Below are positions 6,090 through 11,906 of a stretch of DNA of 21,278 nucleotides, in pieces. This DNA is from a virus, in the IMG/VR virus record IMGVR_UViG_3300043468_000200, positions 1 through 21,278 of that record; one strand, 5' to 3'. Below the pieces are notes generated by a model that was not told where the DNA came from, made no database searches, and saw only the letters and a program-made list of their open reading frames with translations. The stretch's first letter is position 1. The number at the start of each line of letters is the position of its first letter. The translations under genes and the position numbers were made by a program.

Positions 6090-6791
6090 ATGACAACAAG
6101 CGGAACGACAACTTGGAACCCCGACATCGGGGAATTGGTCGAGGAAGCCTACGAGAGGGCTGGCCTTGAACTGCGTTCTGGCTATGACCTGAAGACTGCT
6201 CGGCGCAGCATGAACTTCCTCCTAGCGGAGTGGGCCAACAAGGGCCTTAACCTCTGGACTGTTCGTTCCGGCACCATTACTCTTGTGGCCGGTCAGAAGA
6301 CCTACACGTCTGCCGACGGGCTCCCGGCTGACGCGATTGACTACATTGAGCATGTGTGCCGGACGAGCAGCGCCGGAATCAACACCGACATTTCCCTGAA
6401 CAGGATCTCGGTGTCCACATACGCAAACATCCCGACCAAGGACCAGACTGGGCGTCCCTACCAGATCTATGTAAACAGGGCGACAAACTCGCCACAGATT
6501 ACGCTCTGGCCGGTTCCGGACTCTAGCACCGTTTACACGCTCGCGTACTGGTATCTGAAGCGTATGGACGACGCGACGAACCCCGTAAGCCAGACGATTG
6601 AGATCCCATTCCGGTTCTACAATGCCCTCGTTGCCGGGCTGGCATATCACATTGCCTTGAAAAAGCCGGAAGCCGCCGATAGGGTTTCCATGCTGAAGGA
6701 TCTCTACGACGAGGCGTTCCAGCTTGCCGCCGACGAGGACCGGGATCGCTCCAGCGACAGGTTCATCCCGTTTGTTGGATATGATTTCTGA
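6090..6791 (+). CDS. Head-to-tail connector adaptor, P22 gp4-like
   Basis: This 233-residue protein starts MTTSGTTTWNPDIGELVEEAYERAG, then ELRSGYDLKTARRSMNFLL and AEWANKGLNLWTV. This helical N-terminus is the pattern of P22 gp4-like packaged-DNA stabilisation/adaptor proteins in environmental podoviruses. A beta section (GTITLVAGQKTYTSADGLP and later SPQITLWPVPDSSTVYTLAYWYLKRM) and a C-terminal helix pair (FYNALVAGLAYHIALKKPEAA) follow, as expected for a ring-forming adaptor. It should bind the portal after genome packaging and give the docking surface for the tail. The ATG at 6090 is preferred over one at 6060 because of the TAGGA upstream and the fit to the family N-terminus. It overlaps the next gene by 1 base. 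Confidence 0.85.
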   Translation: MTTSGTTTWNPDIGELVEEAYERAGLELRSGYDLKTARRSMNFLLAEWANKGLNLWTVRSGTITLVAGQKTYTSADGLPADAIDYIEHVCRTSSAGINTDISLNRISVSTYANIPTKDQTGRPYQIYVNRATNSPQITLWPVPDSSTVYTLAYWYLKRMDDATNPVSQTIEIPFRFYNALVAGLAYHIALKKPEAADRVSMLKDLYDEAFQLAADEDRDRSSDRFIPFVGYDF

Positions 6792-7357
6792 TGTCGTTCT
6801 ATGCCTACATCCACTGTAAACCCGACGGAACGCCTTTCTATGTTGGCAAGGGCGACGAAACGCGGGTGTCGTTCAAGAAGCGTTACCACAACCGCCATCA
6901 CATGAACATCCTGAACAAGTACGGCGAGGACAAGATCCTCGTGGGAAAGATGGAGTGTTCGACGGAGGATATCGCCTTCGACCTTGAGCGGGGCCTGATA
7001 AAAAGGCTTCGTAAAATGGGCGTTGGCATTGTAAACTTAACTGAGGGAGGCGACGGCACCAAGGGTGCAGTTCGGTCCCCCGAAGCCCGGGCAAGGATGG
7101 CCGCTGCCAAAATTGGCAATCAGTGGAATGTTGGCCGGAAATATTCACTTGCGACCAAGATCAAGAAATCTAGGTCGCTTGGAGGGTCTGCTGTCGAGTG
7201 CGAAAAGGACGGAATTGTCCTGCGTTTCCCGACGATCTCTGAAGCTTGCAAGTCCCTTGGTCTCGACCTACCAAATGTCGTTAACCACATGAACAGGAAG
7301 GTCAGGCGCAGATCTCGCGGCATAAAGGGCTGGCAGATACGGAGGGTTTCTGAATGA
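6791..7357 (+). CDS. GIY-YIG homing endonuclease with NUMOD-type DNA-binding tail
   Basis: This is a 188-residue free-standing nuclease. The N-terminal GIY-YIG domain has Y4-A-Y-I-H and F16-Y-V-G-K-G for the GIY and YIG strands, R25, the catalytic-type E67 in a DLERGLIKRL helix, and N82-L-T-E-G-G-D-G. Residues 96-110 (SPEARARMAAAKIGN) match the NUMOD3 minor-groove-binding motif. Residues 137-186 (GIVLRFPTISEACKSLGLDL through GIKGWQIRR) look like a NUMOD1/IENR1 helix-turn-helix module. This is the architecture of phage homing endonucleases that cut alleles lacking them. It starts on the stop of the adaptor gene and ends in an ATGA overlap with the next gene, so it is inserted without breaking the operon. 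Confidence 0.9.
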   Translation: MSFYAYIHCKPDGTPFYVGKGDETRVSFKKRYHNRHHMNILNKYGEDKILVGKMECSTEDIAFDLERGLIKRLRKMGVGIVNLTEGGDGTKGAVRSPEARARMAAAKIGNQWNVGRKYSLATKIKKSRSLGGSAVECEKDGIVLRFPTISEACKSLGLDLPNVVNHMNRKVRRRSRGIKGWQIRRVSE

Positions 7358-7710
7358 GCGTTCCGTATGCCAAAGGAAAACTTGCATTCGGTTTTTGTGA
7401 TACATGCAACCAGAGGTATGACCTCCACGAGCTAAAGCCTCAAGTCGTCGCCGGTCGCGTCACAAACATCAAGAACTGCCCCTATTGCCTCGACAAGGAT
7501 CAGCCTCAATATTTCGTCGGGCGTGTGCCGATCAACGATCCGCAAGCCCTCTACAATCCCCGGCCTGACACTGCACAGGTTGTCAGCCGCGAACTCTGGG
7601 GCTGGAACCCCGTAGGAAACCCCGCTGTTTACGGAACCGGACAGGTTGGCGTGATCGGCATTTATCTCAACGGGGTGCCGAGCCCCATCACTTACTCTGG
7701 AGAACTATAA
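7354..7710 (+). CDS. Zinc-ribbon-like protein next to the connector genes
   Basis: This 118-residue protein has two CxxC pairs (C15/C18 and C42/C45) separated by 23 residues, the spacing of a small zinc ribbon. RYDLHELK and the strand VVAGRVTNIKN lie between them. The rest is a Pro/Gly/Trp-rich extension (SRELWGWNPVGNPAVYGTG) ending GIYLNGVPSPITYSGEL, with no helix predicted by eye. It is coupled on both sides (ATGA and TAATG). I recall similar proteins near head-tail genes of environmental phages, without assigned function. A structural zinc site in a minor virion or assembly protein is the best guess. Confidence 0.65.
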   Translation: MSVPYAKGKLAFGFCDTCNQRYDLHELKPQVVAGRVTNIKNCPYCLDKDQPQYFVGRVPINDPQALYNPRPDTAQVVSRELWGWNPVGNPAVYGTGQVGVIGIYLNGVPSPITYSGEL

Positions 7711-8357
7711 TGAAGAAGATGAAGCATGGCGGCAAGGCCCGTAAGTCTCACAAGCGTATGCAGGACGGCGGAATTACCAGCTACGGTAGCGCGTCAAATC
7801 TGAAGCCGGGTATGCAGGCTCTTGCCTCAAGCGATGCCTATATGCGCAGGCCGGGGCGTGGCAATGAGGGAATGTATCGTCCAATTGGTCGCTCGGGCCG
7901 TGGCGGTTCGTTCTCCGACATTCAGGGCATCATCGGTGGGGCTATGGGCCTCCCTATCCGTGGTGGCGGAATGACATCTGATATTGGTTCCGTCCCCATG
8001 GGTCGTGGTGGTGCCATGGCATCCATGGAAGCTCAGCCAGTGCGTCTCCCGGGTCGTGGTGGCGCAATGCCATCCGCTATCTCTCGGGGCATTGCTTCCG
8101 GCGCTCAGCCGATGGGCCGTGGTGGTTCTATTGGTGGTGCCACAGGCTATCAGGCTGGCGGCGGAATGACATCCGATGCCGACTCAGTTCCGATGGGTCG
8201 CGGTTTCCGCAAGGGCGGTGCTGTGAAGGCCAAGAAGAATATGCGTGGTGGCGGTCTCGCCCGTAAGGGTGTCGGCATGGCCCTCGCCAAGGGTGGACTT
8301 GCGAAGCGTGCCGGTGGTTGCGCGAAGCGCGGCGTTGGTCGCGGAAAGATGGTATAA
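7710..8357 (+). CDS. Gly/Arg/Met-rich repeat protein with Arg-Gly tail
   Basis: This 215-residue protein is nearly pure low complexity. It begins MKKMKHGGKARKSHKRMQDG, then carries repeated units of the form PxGRGG-(A/S)-M (for example VPMGRGGAMAS, RLPGRGGAMPS, QPMGRGGSIGG) and two near-identical copies of GGGMTSD-(I/A)-(G/D)-SVPMGRG near residues 85-98 and 151-164. The C-terminal third is Lys/Gly-rich (FRKGGAV, MRGGGLARKGVGMALAKGGL, KRAGGCAKRGVGRGKMV). It resembles RGG-box proteins but lacks any folded domain. The next genes carry the same type of C-terminal tail. Its start overlaps the upstream TAA. Nucleic-acid binding or packaging into the virion is inferred. Confidence 0.65.
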   Translation: MKKMKHGGKARKSHKRMQDGGITSYGSASNLKPGMQALASSDAYMRRPGRGNEGMYRPIGRSGRGGSFSDIQGIIGGAMGLPIRGGGMTSDIGSVPMGRGGAMASMEAQPVRLPGRGGAMPSAISRGIASGAQPMGRGGSIGGATGYQAGGGMTSDADSVPMGRGFRKGGAVKAKKNMRGGGLARKGVGMALAKGGLAKRAGGCAKRGVGRGKMV

Positions 8358-8358
8358 C

Positions 8359-8760
8359 ATGGCAAAAGACAAGCCCACAAAAGAAGAGGCGGCGACAGGC
8401 GCAGCAGACATGATCTATGCGCTTAGTCAGGGCTTGGGCATGGGCACCCGTAGCCCCGGAAGGTTTGTTGATCTTCTCGGCGGCACGGGTCTTGCTGTTG
8501 CCGGTACAAATAGGGAGGGCCAGACAGGTGTCCTGATTGGCAACAAGTTTGTGCCGACAAGCCAGAATTACTACGAATCCCCGTACTCCCCCGGGGATTC
8601 ATCGGATGATGAGGAAAAGCCTTCAGGCAAGCCGATCAAGGATATTGACCTTCCGATAAAGGTTGGCAGCAGATTGAAAGCTTCTGGAATGAAGGCTGGT
8701 GGCCTTGTCCGTGGTGCCGGTAAGGCTGAGCGCGGGCGCGGGCGCGGAAGGATGGTCTGA
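8359..8760 (+). CDS. Small protein with Gly-Gly/Arg-Gly tail, paralogue A
   Basis: From the ATG at 8359 (1 base after the previous stop; an earlier in-frame ATG at 8245 is inside the upstream gene) this is 133 residues. A helical N-terminus is followed by GTGLAVAGTNREGQTGVLIG, an acidic section (DSSDDEEKPSGKPIKDIDLP), KVGSRLK, and a C-terminal tail MKAGGLVRGAGKAERGRGRG. The G-x-LA-x-G-x-(N/H)-R-(E/D)-G strand, the KPIKDI-(D/N)-LP linker, KVGSRL and the tail all recur in the next gene. The pair therefore looks like a tandem duplication with diverged ends. No known family is recognised. Confidence 0.65.
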   Translation: MAKDKPTKEEAATGAADMIYALSQGLGMGTRSPGRFVDLLGGTGLAVAGTNREGQTGVLIGNKFVPTSQNYYESPYSPGDSSDDEEKPSGKPIKDIDLPIKVGSRLKASGMKAGGLVRGAGKAERGRGRGRMV

Positions 8761-8761
8761 T

Positions 8762-9106
8762 ATGTCAAAGCCGATCAAGGCCCCAACAGAGCCGGGTAAG
8801 TTTGTCGGCCTTGGTCCGCTGGCCTTTGGTGTTCACAGAGATGGGACACCCGGAGTCATGTTTCATGGTCACTTTTTTGCGTGGCCGGACAGCATGTCCT
8901 CCGGAGACAAGGAAGACAAGCCGACAGCGAAGCCGATCAAGGACATCAACCTCCCTTTGAGCGACAAGGGGCCCGAAAAGCGCTCTGATTCGGAAGCCTA
9001 CAAGCCGAAGGTTGGCAGCAGGTTGTCAAAGGACATGCGTTCCGGCGGAATGGTTCGTGGTTGTGGTTCCGCTCAGCGTGGGCTCACTCGCGGAAAAATC
9101 AAGTAA
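8762..9106 (+). CDS. Small protein with Gly-Gly/Arg-Gly tail, paralogue B
   Basis: This 114-residue protein starts 1 base after the upstream TGA. It has LGPLAFGVHRDGTPGVMFHG, an acidic linker, KPIKDINLPLS, KPKVGSRLSKDM and the tail MRSGGMVRGCGSAQRGLTRG. Each segment has a counterpart in the same order in the preceding protein, but the N-terminal helix is missing and the linker is longer. This is the shorter member of a duplicated pair. It ends 9 bases before the next gene, whose ribosome binding site (AAGAGGAAG) overlaps its stop region. Function unknown. Confidence 0.65.
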   Translation: MSKPIKAPTEPGKFVGLGPLAFGVHRDGTPGVMFHGHFFAWPDSMSSGDKEDKPTAKPIKDINLPLSDKGPEKRSDSEAYKPKVGSRLSKDMRSGGMVRGCGSAQRGLTRGKIK

Positions 9107-9115
9107 GAGGAAGAA

Positions 9116-9394
9116 ATGAAGTACACGTACAGGAAGAAGATGGCGGAAGGCGGCAAGGTCGGCTACACCGCCAAGGAGCGCAAAAGTCTCCGTCGCCTTA
9201 TCGAGGAGATGGCCGATCCTTATGCCGGTGACGTAACGGGCGGTAGCTCTGTCACCATCATCAAGAAGAGCAAAAAGAAGATGGCTGCTGGCGGCATTGT
9301 GAATGCTCCCGCTCGCTCTCATCGTGACATGCGGGCTGGTGCCGGTAGCGGTGTCGGTCGGCTTCAGAAGACCAAAATCCAGCGGGGTCGCTAA
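9116..9394 (+). CDS. Small basic Gly-Gly-motif protein
   Basis: This 92-residue protein has a first motif KKMAEGGKVGYTAKERKSLR, a helix RRLIEEMADPYAG, a short strand SSVTIIKKSKKK and a second motif KMAAGGIVNAPARSHRDMRA. It ends in GAGSGVGRLQKTKIQRGR. The RAGAGSG-x-GRLQK ending looks like one I associate with small proteins of environmental phages. The two K-M-A-(E/A)-GG copies match the motif in the neighbouring proteins. A GAGGAAG ribosome binding site precedes the ATG at 9116. No enzyme motif is visible. Confidence 0.65.
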   Translation: MKYTYRKKMAEGGKVGYTAKERKSLRRLIEEMADPYAGDVTGGSSVTIIKKSKKKMAAGGIVNAPARSHRDMRAGAGSGVGRLQKTKIQRGR

Positions 9395-9395
9395 A

Positions 9396-9563
9396 ATGCA
9401 GAAGCAGAACGCACGGCTCAAGGACCCGTCGGATGCCACCGTTGAAGGCGGCATGCGGCGCGGTGTAAACGTCGGGAACATGAAGATCCTGAAGAAGCCC
9501 ATGAAGATGCGCGGCGGTGGTGCCGCGACGAAGGGTCTGAGGATCTCGGAGAAGCAGGGCTGA
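9396..9563 (+). CDS. Small basic protein with Gly-Gly and Arg-Gly motifs
   Basis: From the ATG at 9396 (1 base after the upstream TAA) this is 55 residues: MQKQNARLKDPSDATVEGGM, RRGVNVGNMKILKKPMKMRG and GGAATKGLRISEKQG. The earlier in-frame ATG at 9303 lies inside the previous gene. The RGGGAATKG end resembles the RGxGxAxRG tails of the preceding proteins. It is the last member of the small-protein block and is followed after 1 base by the second adaptor-like gene. Confidence 0.6.
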   Translation: MQKQNARLKDPSDATVEGGMRRGVNVGNMKILKKPMKMRGGGAATKGLRISEKQG

Positions 9564-9564
9564 T

Positions 9565-10209
9565 ATGGCCTTCACGTATGCACAGCTTGTAGATGCGATC
9601 CACGGCTACCTTCAGGTAGACTCGAATGGTATCTCGACTACCGATATGGACACGATCATTCGGCAGGCCGAGCAGCGCATCTACTATGACGTGCAGATCC
9701 CGGTCCTCAAGAAGAACGTGACGGGCAACCTGACGGCGAACAATCGCTATCTCACGACCCCGACGGACTATCTGGCGACATACTCCATTGCCGTGAACAA
9801 CAACGGCACATACGAGTATTTGCTCCCGAAGGAGGTTGCGTTTCTCCGTGAGGCGTATCCCTCTACATCGACGACCGGGGTTCCCCGCTACTACGCGATC
9901 TTCGACAACGACACCTTCCTGATCGGTCCTCCACCGGATTCATCTTACGAAGTCGAGCTTCACTACTTCTACGAACCGGCGTCCATCGTTGATCAGCCAG
10001 CAGGCACTTGGATCAGCGAAAACGCCGAAAATGCTCTACTGTACGGCTGCCTATTTGAGGCGTACACGTACCTCAAGGGCGAGCAGGATCTCATTGGCCT
10101 TTACGCCGGGAAGTACAAGGAGTCGCTACAGGCGCTCAAGGTCATTGGCGAAGGCCGTAACCGTTCCGACACGTACAGAAATTCTGAACCCCGCATCACG
10201 CCGAACTGA
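9565..10209 (+). CDS. Head-tail adaptor or tail-tube-like connector protein
   Basis: This 214-residue protein begins MAFTYAQLVDAIHGYLQ, with an N-terminal helix bundle (TTDMDTIIRQAEQRIYYDVQIPVL). A strand-rich core (NRYLTTPTDYLATYSIAV, YEYLLPKEVAFLREAYP, GVPRYYAIFDNDTFLIGPPP, YEVELHYFYEP) follows, then a C-terminal helix (ENALLYGCLFEAYTYLK). The PTDYL, (P/V)-x-x-YYAI and IGP-x-P patterns are those of phage adaptor proteins related to T7 gp11-like or SU10-type connectors. It probably forms a ring between portal and nozzle. Together with the gp4-like adaptor it brackets the small Gly-Gly protein block. Its TGA overlaps the next ATG. Confidence 0.78.
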   Translation: MAFTYAQLVDAIHGYLQVDSNGISTTDMDTIIRQAEQRIYYDVQIPVLKKNVTGNLTANNRYLTTPTDYLATYSIAVNNNGTYEYLLPKEVAFLREAYPSTSTTGVPRYYAIFDNDTFLIGPPPDSSYEVELHYFYEPASIVDQPAGTWISENAENALLYGCLFEAYTYLKGEQDLIGLYAGKYKESLQALKVIGEGRNRSDTYRNSEPRITPN

Positions 10210-10493
10210 TGAACAATGGATTTGGCTCCGTAGGAGCATTTGAGGTACGGACCACGCACGAGCGGGGTTTTACCGTTGAAGAGATTGCCGAAGACCTTCT
10301 GAACAAGCTCTTGTTCATTTCGTCGGAGGCCCACCCGGCAATACGAGATCAGGCGATGGCGTACAAGGACCGTATCCGTCCCGCGATCATTCACTACATG
10401 AAACAGGCTGTAAGGTCAGACCGTACAACTCTGGCGGCGCAGCTAGGCAAGCAAGGCCATAACGACATGGCCGAAATCATCAGGAGGCTCTAG
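10209..10493 (+). CDS. Small conserved-looking helical protein between connector and fibre genes
   Basis: This 94-residue protein has a short N-terminal strand (FEVRTTHERGFTVEEIAEDL) and then three probable helices (LLNKLLFISSEAHPAIRDQA, KDRIRPAIIHYMKQAVRSDR, TLAAQLGKQGHNDMAEIIRR). Its organised amphipathic pattern and coupling to both neighbours (TGATG and TAGTG) show it is a real gene. I recall similar small proteins in this position in environmental phages, with no function. A minor connector or assembly role is inferred. Its last codons contain a perfect AGGAGG that serves the next gene. Confidence 0.68.
   Translation: MNNGFGSVGAFEVRTTHERGFTVEEIAEDLLNKLLFISSEAHPAIRDQAMAYKDRIRPAIIHYMKQAVRSDRTTLAAQLGKQGHNDMAEIIRRL
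10482..10487 (+). promoter_or_regulatory. Perfect Shine-Dalgarno site for a GTG start
   Basis: AGGAGG inside the last codons of the upstream gene lies 5 bases before GTG at 10493, which itself shares its G with the upstream TAG. This supports GTG as a strong start despite the non-ATG codon. Confidence 0.75.
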
Positions 10494-10921
10494 TGGCAAT
10501 TTCCACGGCTATGTGTACATCGTTCAAGTCGCAGCTTATGTCTGCGCTGCACGACTTCGACAACCCGGGCGGCAACACCTTCAAGATCGCCCTTTACACC
10601 TCGTCCGCCACGCTTGGCGCTTCGACAACGGTTTATTCCACGTCGAACGAGGTTACGGGTACCGGCTACAGCGCTGGCGGAAACACCCTTACATCGGTGT
10701 CTCCGACCACCTCCGGCACGACTGCCTATGTTGACTTTGCCGACACGACTTGGTCTTCTTCCACGATCACCGCCAACGGTGCCCTGATCTACAACGCCAA
10801 CTCATCCAATGCGGCTGTTGTGACCTTGGCATTTGGTTCCGACAAGTCTTCGTCCAACGGCGACTTCGTGATCGTTTTCCCCACCGCCAACGCGACTGAC
10901 GCCATCATCCGCATCGCCTAA
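10493..10921 (+). CDS. Beta-rich small structural protein near fibre genes
   Basis: This 142-residue protein starts at GTG and is supported by a perfect AGGAGG. An N-terminal helix (TSFKSQLMSALHDF) leads into FKIALYTSSATLGASTTVYS, then strands rich in Thr/Ser/Gly. It ends with NGDFVIVFPTANATDAIIRI. This combination is common in small proteins encoded beside fibre genes in phages of water and soil. It looks like a single beta-sandwich domain and could cap, trimerise or decorate the fibre, or act as an adhesin. Role inferred from context. It ends 12 bases before the repeat fibre gene. Confidence 0.65.
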   Translation: MAISTAMCTSFKSQLMSALHDFDNPGGNTFKIALYTSSATLGASTTVYSTSNEVTGTGYSAGGNTLTSVSPTTSGTTAYVDFADTTWSSSTITANGALIYNANSSNAAVVTLAFGSDKSSSNGDFVIVFPTANATDAIIRIA

Positions 10922-10933
10922 TAAGGTATCGCC

Positions 10934-11902
10934 ATGGCCGACGCAATCGTCCCATTCCAAGGCTGGGGCTCGTTCGGCTGGGGCGAGGCCCCTTGGGGGT
11001 ATTCCGGTATACTGGACACCGGAGCGACAGGATCGCCCGGTAGCGTAACCGTATCCGGAAGCGCAAACGCAAGTGTAAACGGCGTCTCAGCGACCGGCAG
11101 TGTCGGCACAATTGAGGTCATCGTTAACTCCTTTGTGCCCGTTGATGGCCTTCAGGCAACGGGGTCTGCTGGATCCGTAACGGTATCCGGTAAGGCAAAC
11201 GTATCGGTTACTGGCGTCTCCGCGACGGGTGCGACTACAGCGCCGACCGTCTCTGGCGGGGCAAATGTTTCCGTTACCGGCCTCTCTGCCGCTGGATCTT
11301 CCGGCGATGTAACCGTAACCGGCACGGCAAATGTCGATGTGTCCGGCTCCGAGGCAACTGGTGCCGCAGGCACGGTAACAGTCCGCAGCGTCAATTACAT
11401 ATACGTGGTCGGCATTGAGGCAACCGGAAGCCCGGGGTCTGTAACCGTCTCTGCCGACGCGAATGTCGATGTCTCCGGTAGCCTTGCCACAGGAGGGGTC
11501 GGCACCCCAGAGATCCAGACAGACCAAGTGCTTAGCGTCACCGGAGTCTCTGGCACTACTGCCGTCGGCAGTGTTATAATCAAGGTGAACTCAAGCGTTA
11601 CGGTCGAGGGTTCCACGGCGTATGGATATGCCGAGGAAGTGACCGTAAACCTCGGAACGACTGTATATCTGGTCGGTGTATCCGCCACCGGATATGTAAA
11701 CGGCGGGGTCTTGATCTGGGGTCTCGTTGACACAGACCAGACTCCAGATTGGCAGGCGATCTCTGATGGGCAAAGCCCCGGATGGTCTTCTGTATCCACC
11801 CCGCAAACTCCCGGGTGGACCCCGGTTACAGATTCTCAGACCCCGGATTGGGGGCCGGTGAGCGACTCACAAACAACCACTTGGACGCAAATAGCGGCGT
11901 AG
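10934..11902 (+). CDS. Repeat-built tail fibre or tail appendage protein
   Basis: This 322-residue protein has three parts. Residues 8-23 form a Trp/Gly cluster (FQGWGSFGWGEAPWGYSG). Residues 31-250 are ten consecutive units of exactly 22 residues with the pattern ATGS-x-G-x-VTV-x-G-x-ANV-x-V-x-G. Residues 269-322 are five units of 11 residues with Q-(T/S)-P-x-W at the start of each. The regular Thr/Val/Gly alternation predicts stacked beta strands, as in a solenoid or a trimeric fibre shaft. The gene sits just before the large tail fibre, so it may be a fibre shaft, a second fibre or a connector to the nozzle. No enzymatic motif is present. Confidence 0.72.
   Translation: MADAIVPFQGWGSFGWGEAPWGYSGILDTGATGSPGSVTVSGSANASVNGVSATGSVGTIEVIVNSFVPVDGLQATGSAGSVTVSGKANVSVTGVSATGATTAPTVSGGANVSVTGLSAAGSSGDVTVTGTANVDVSGSEATGAAGTVTVRSVNYIYVVGIEATGSPGSVTVSADANVDVSGSLATGGVGTPEIQTDQVLSVTGVSGTTAVGSVIIKVNSSVTVEGSTAYGYAEEVTVNLGTTVYLVGVSATGYVNGGVLIWGLVDTDQTPDWQAISDGQSPGWSSVSTPQTPGWTPVTDSQTPDWGPVSDSQTTTWTQIAA
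11024..11683 (+). repeat. Ten in-frame 66-bp units (22-residue repeats)
   Basis: Units begin at residues 31, 53, 75, 97, 119, 141, 163, 185, 207 and 229 of the fibre protein with no insertion or deletion. They are conserved mainly as protein (ATG at the start, VTV strand, ANV strand), with clear divergence at DNA level. An eleventh partial unit begins at 251. Confidence 0.85.
11738..11899 (+). repeat. Five in-frame 33-bp units (11-residue repeats)
   Basis: Gln at residues 269, 280, 291, 302 and 313 and Trp at 273, 284, 295, 306 and 317 keep an exact spacing of 11. The consensus is QTPxWxxVSDS. The last unit is shortened and ends at the stop codon. Confidence 0.85.
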
Positions 11903-11906
11903 GCAC

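Noticed and set aside
11024-11683. A regular 66-bp array that could suggest a CRISPR or satellite
   Set aside because: The period is a multiple of three, lies wholly in an open frame, and conservation is in the protein; there are no near-identical repeats with unique spacers.
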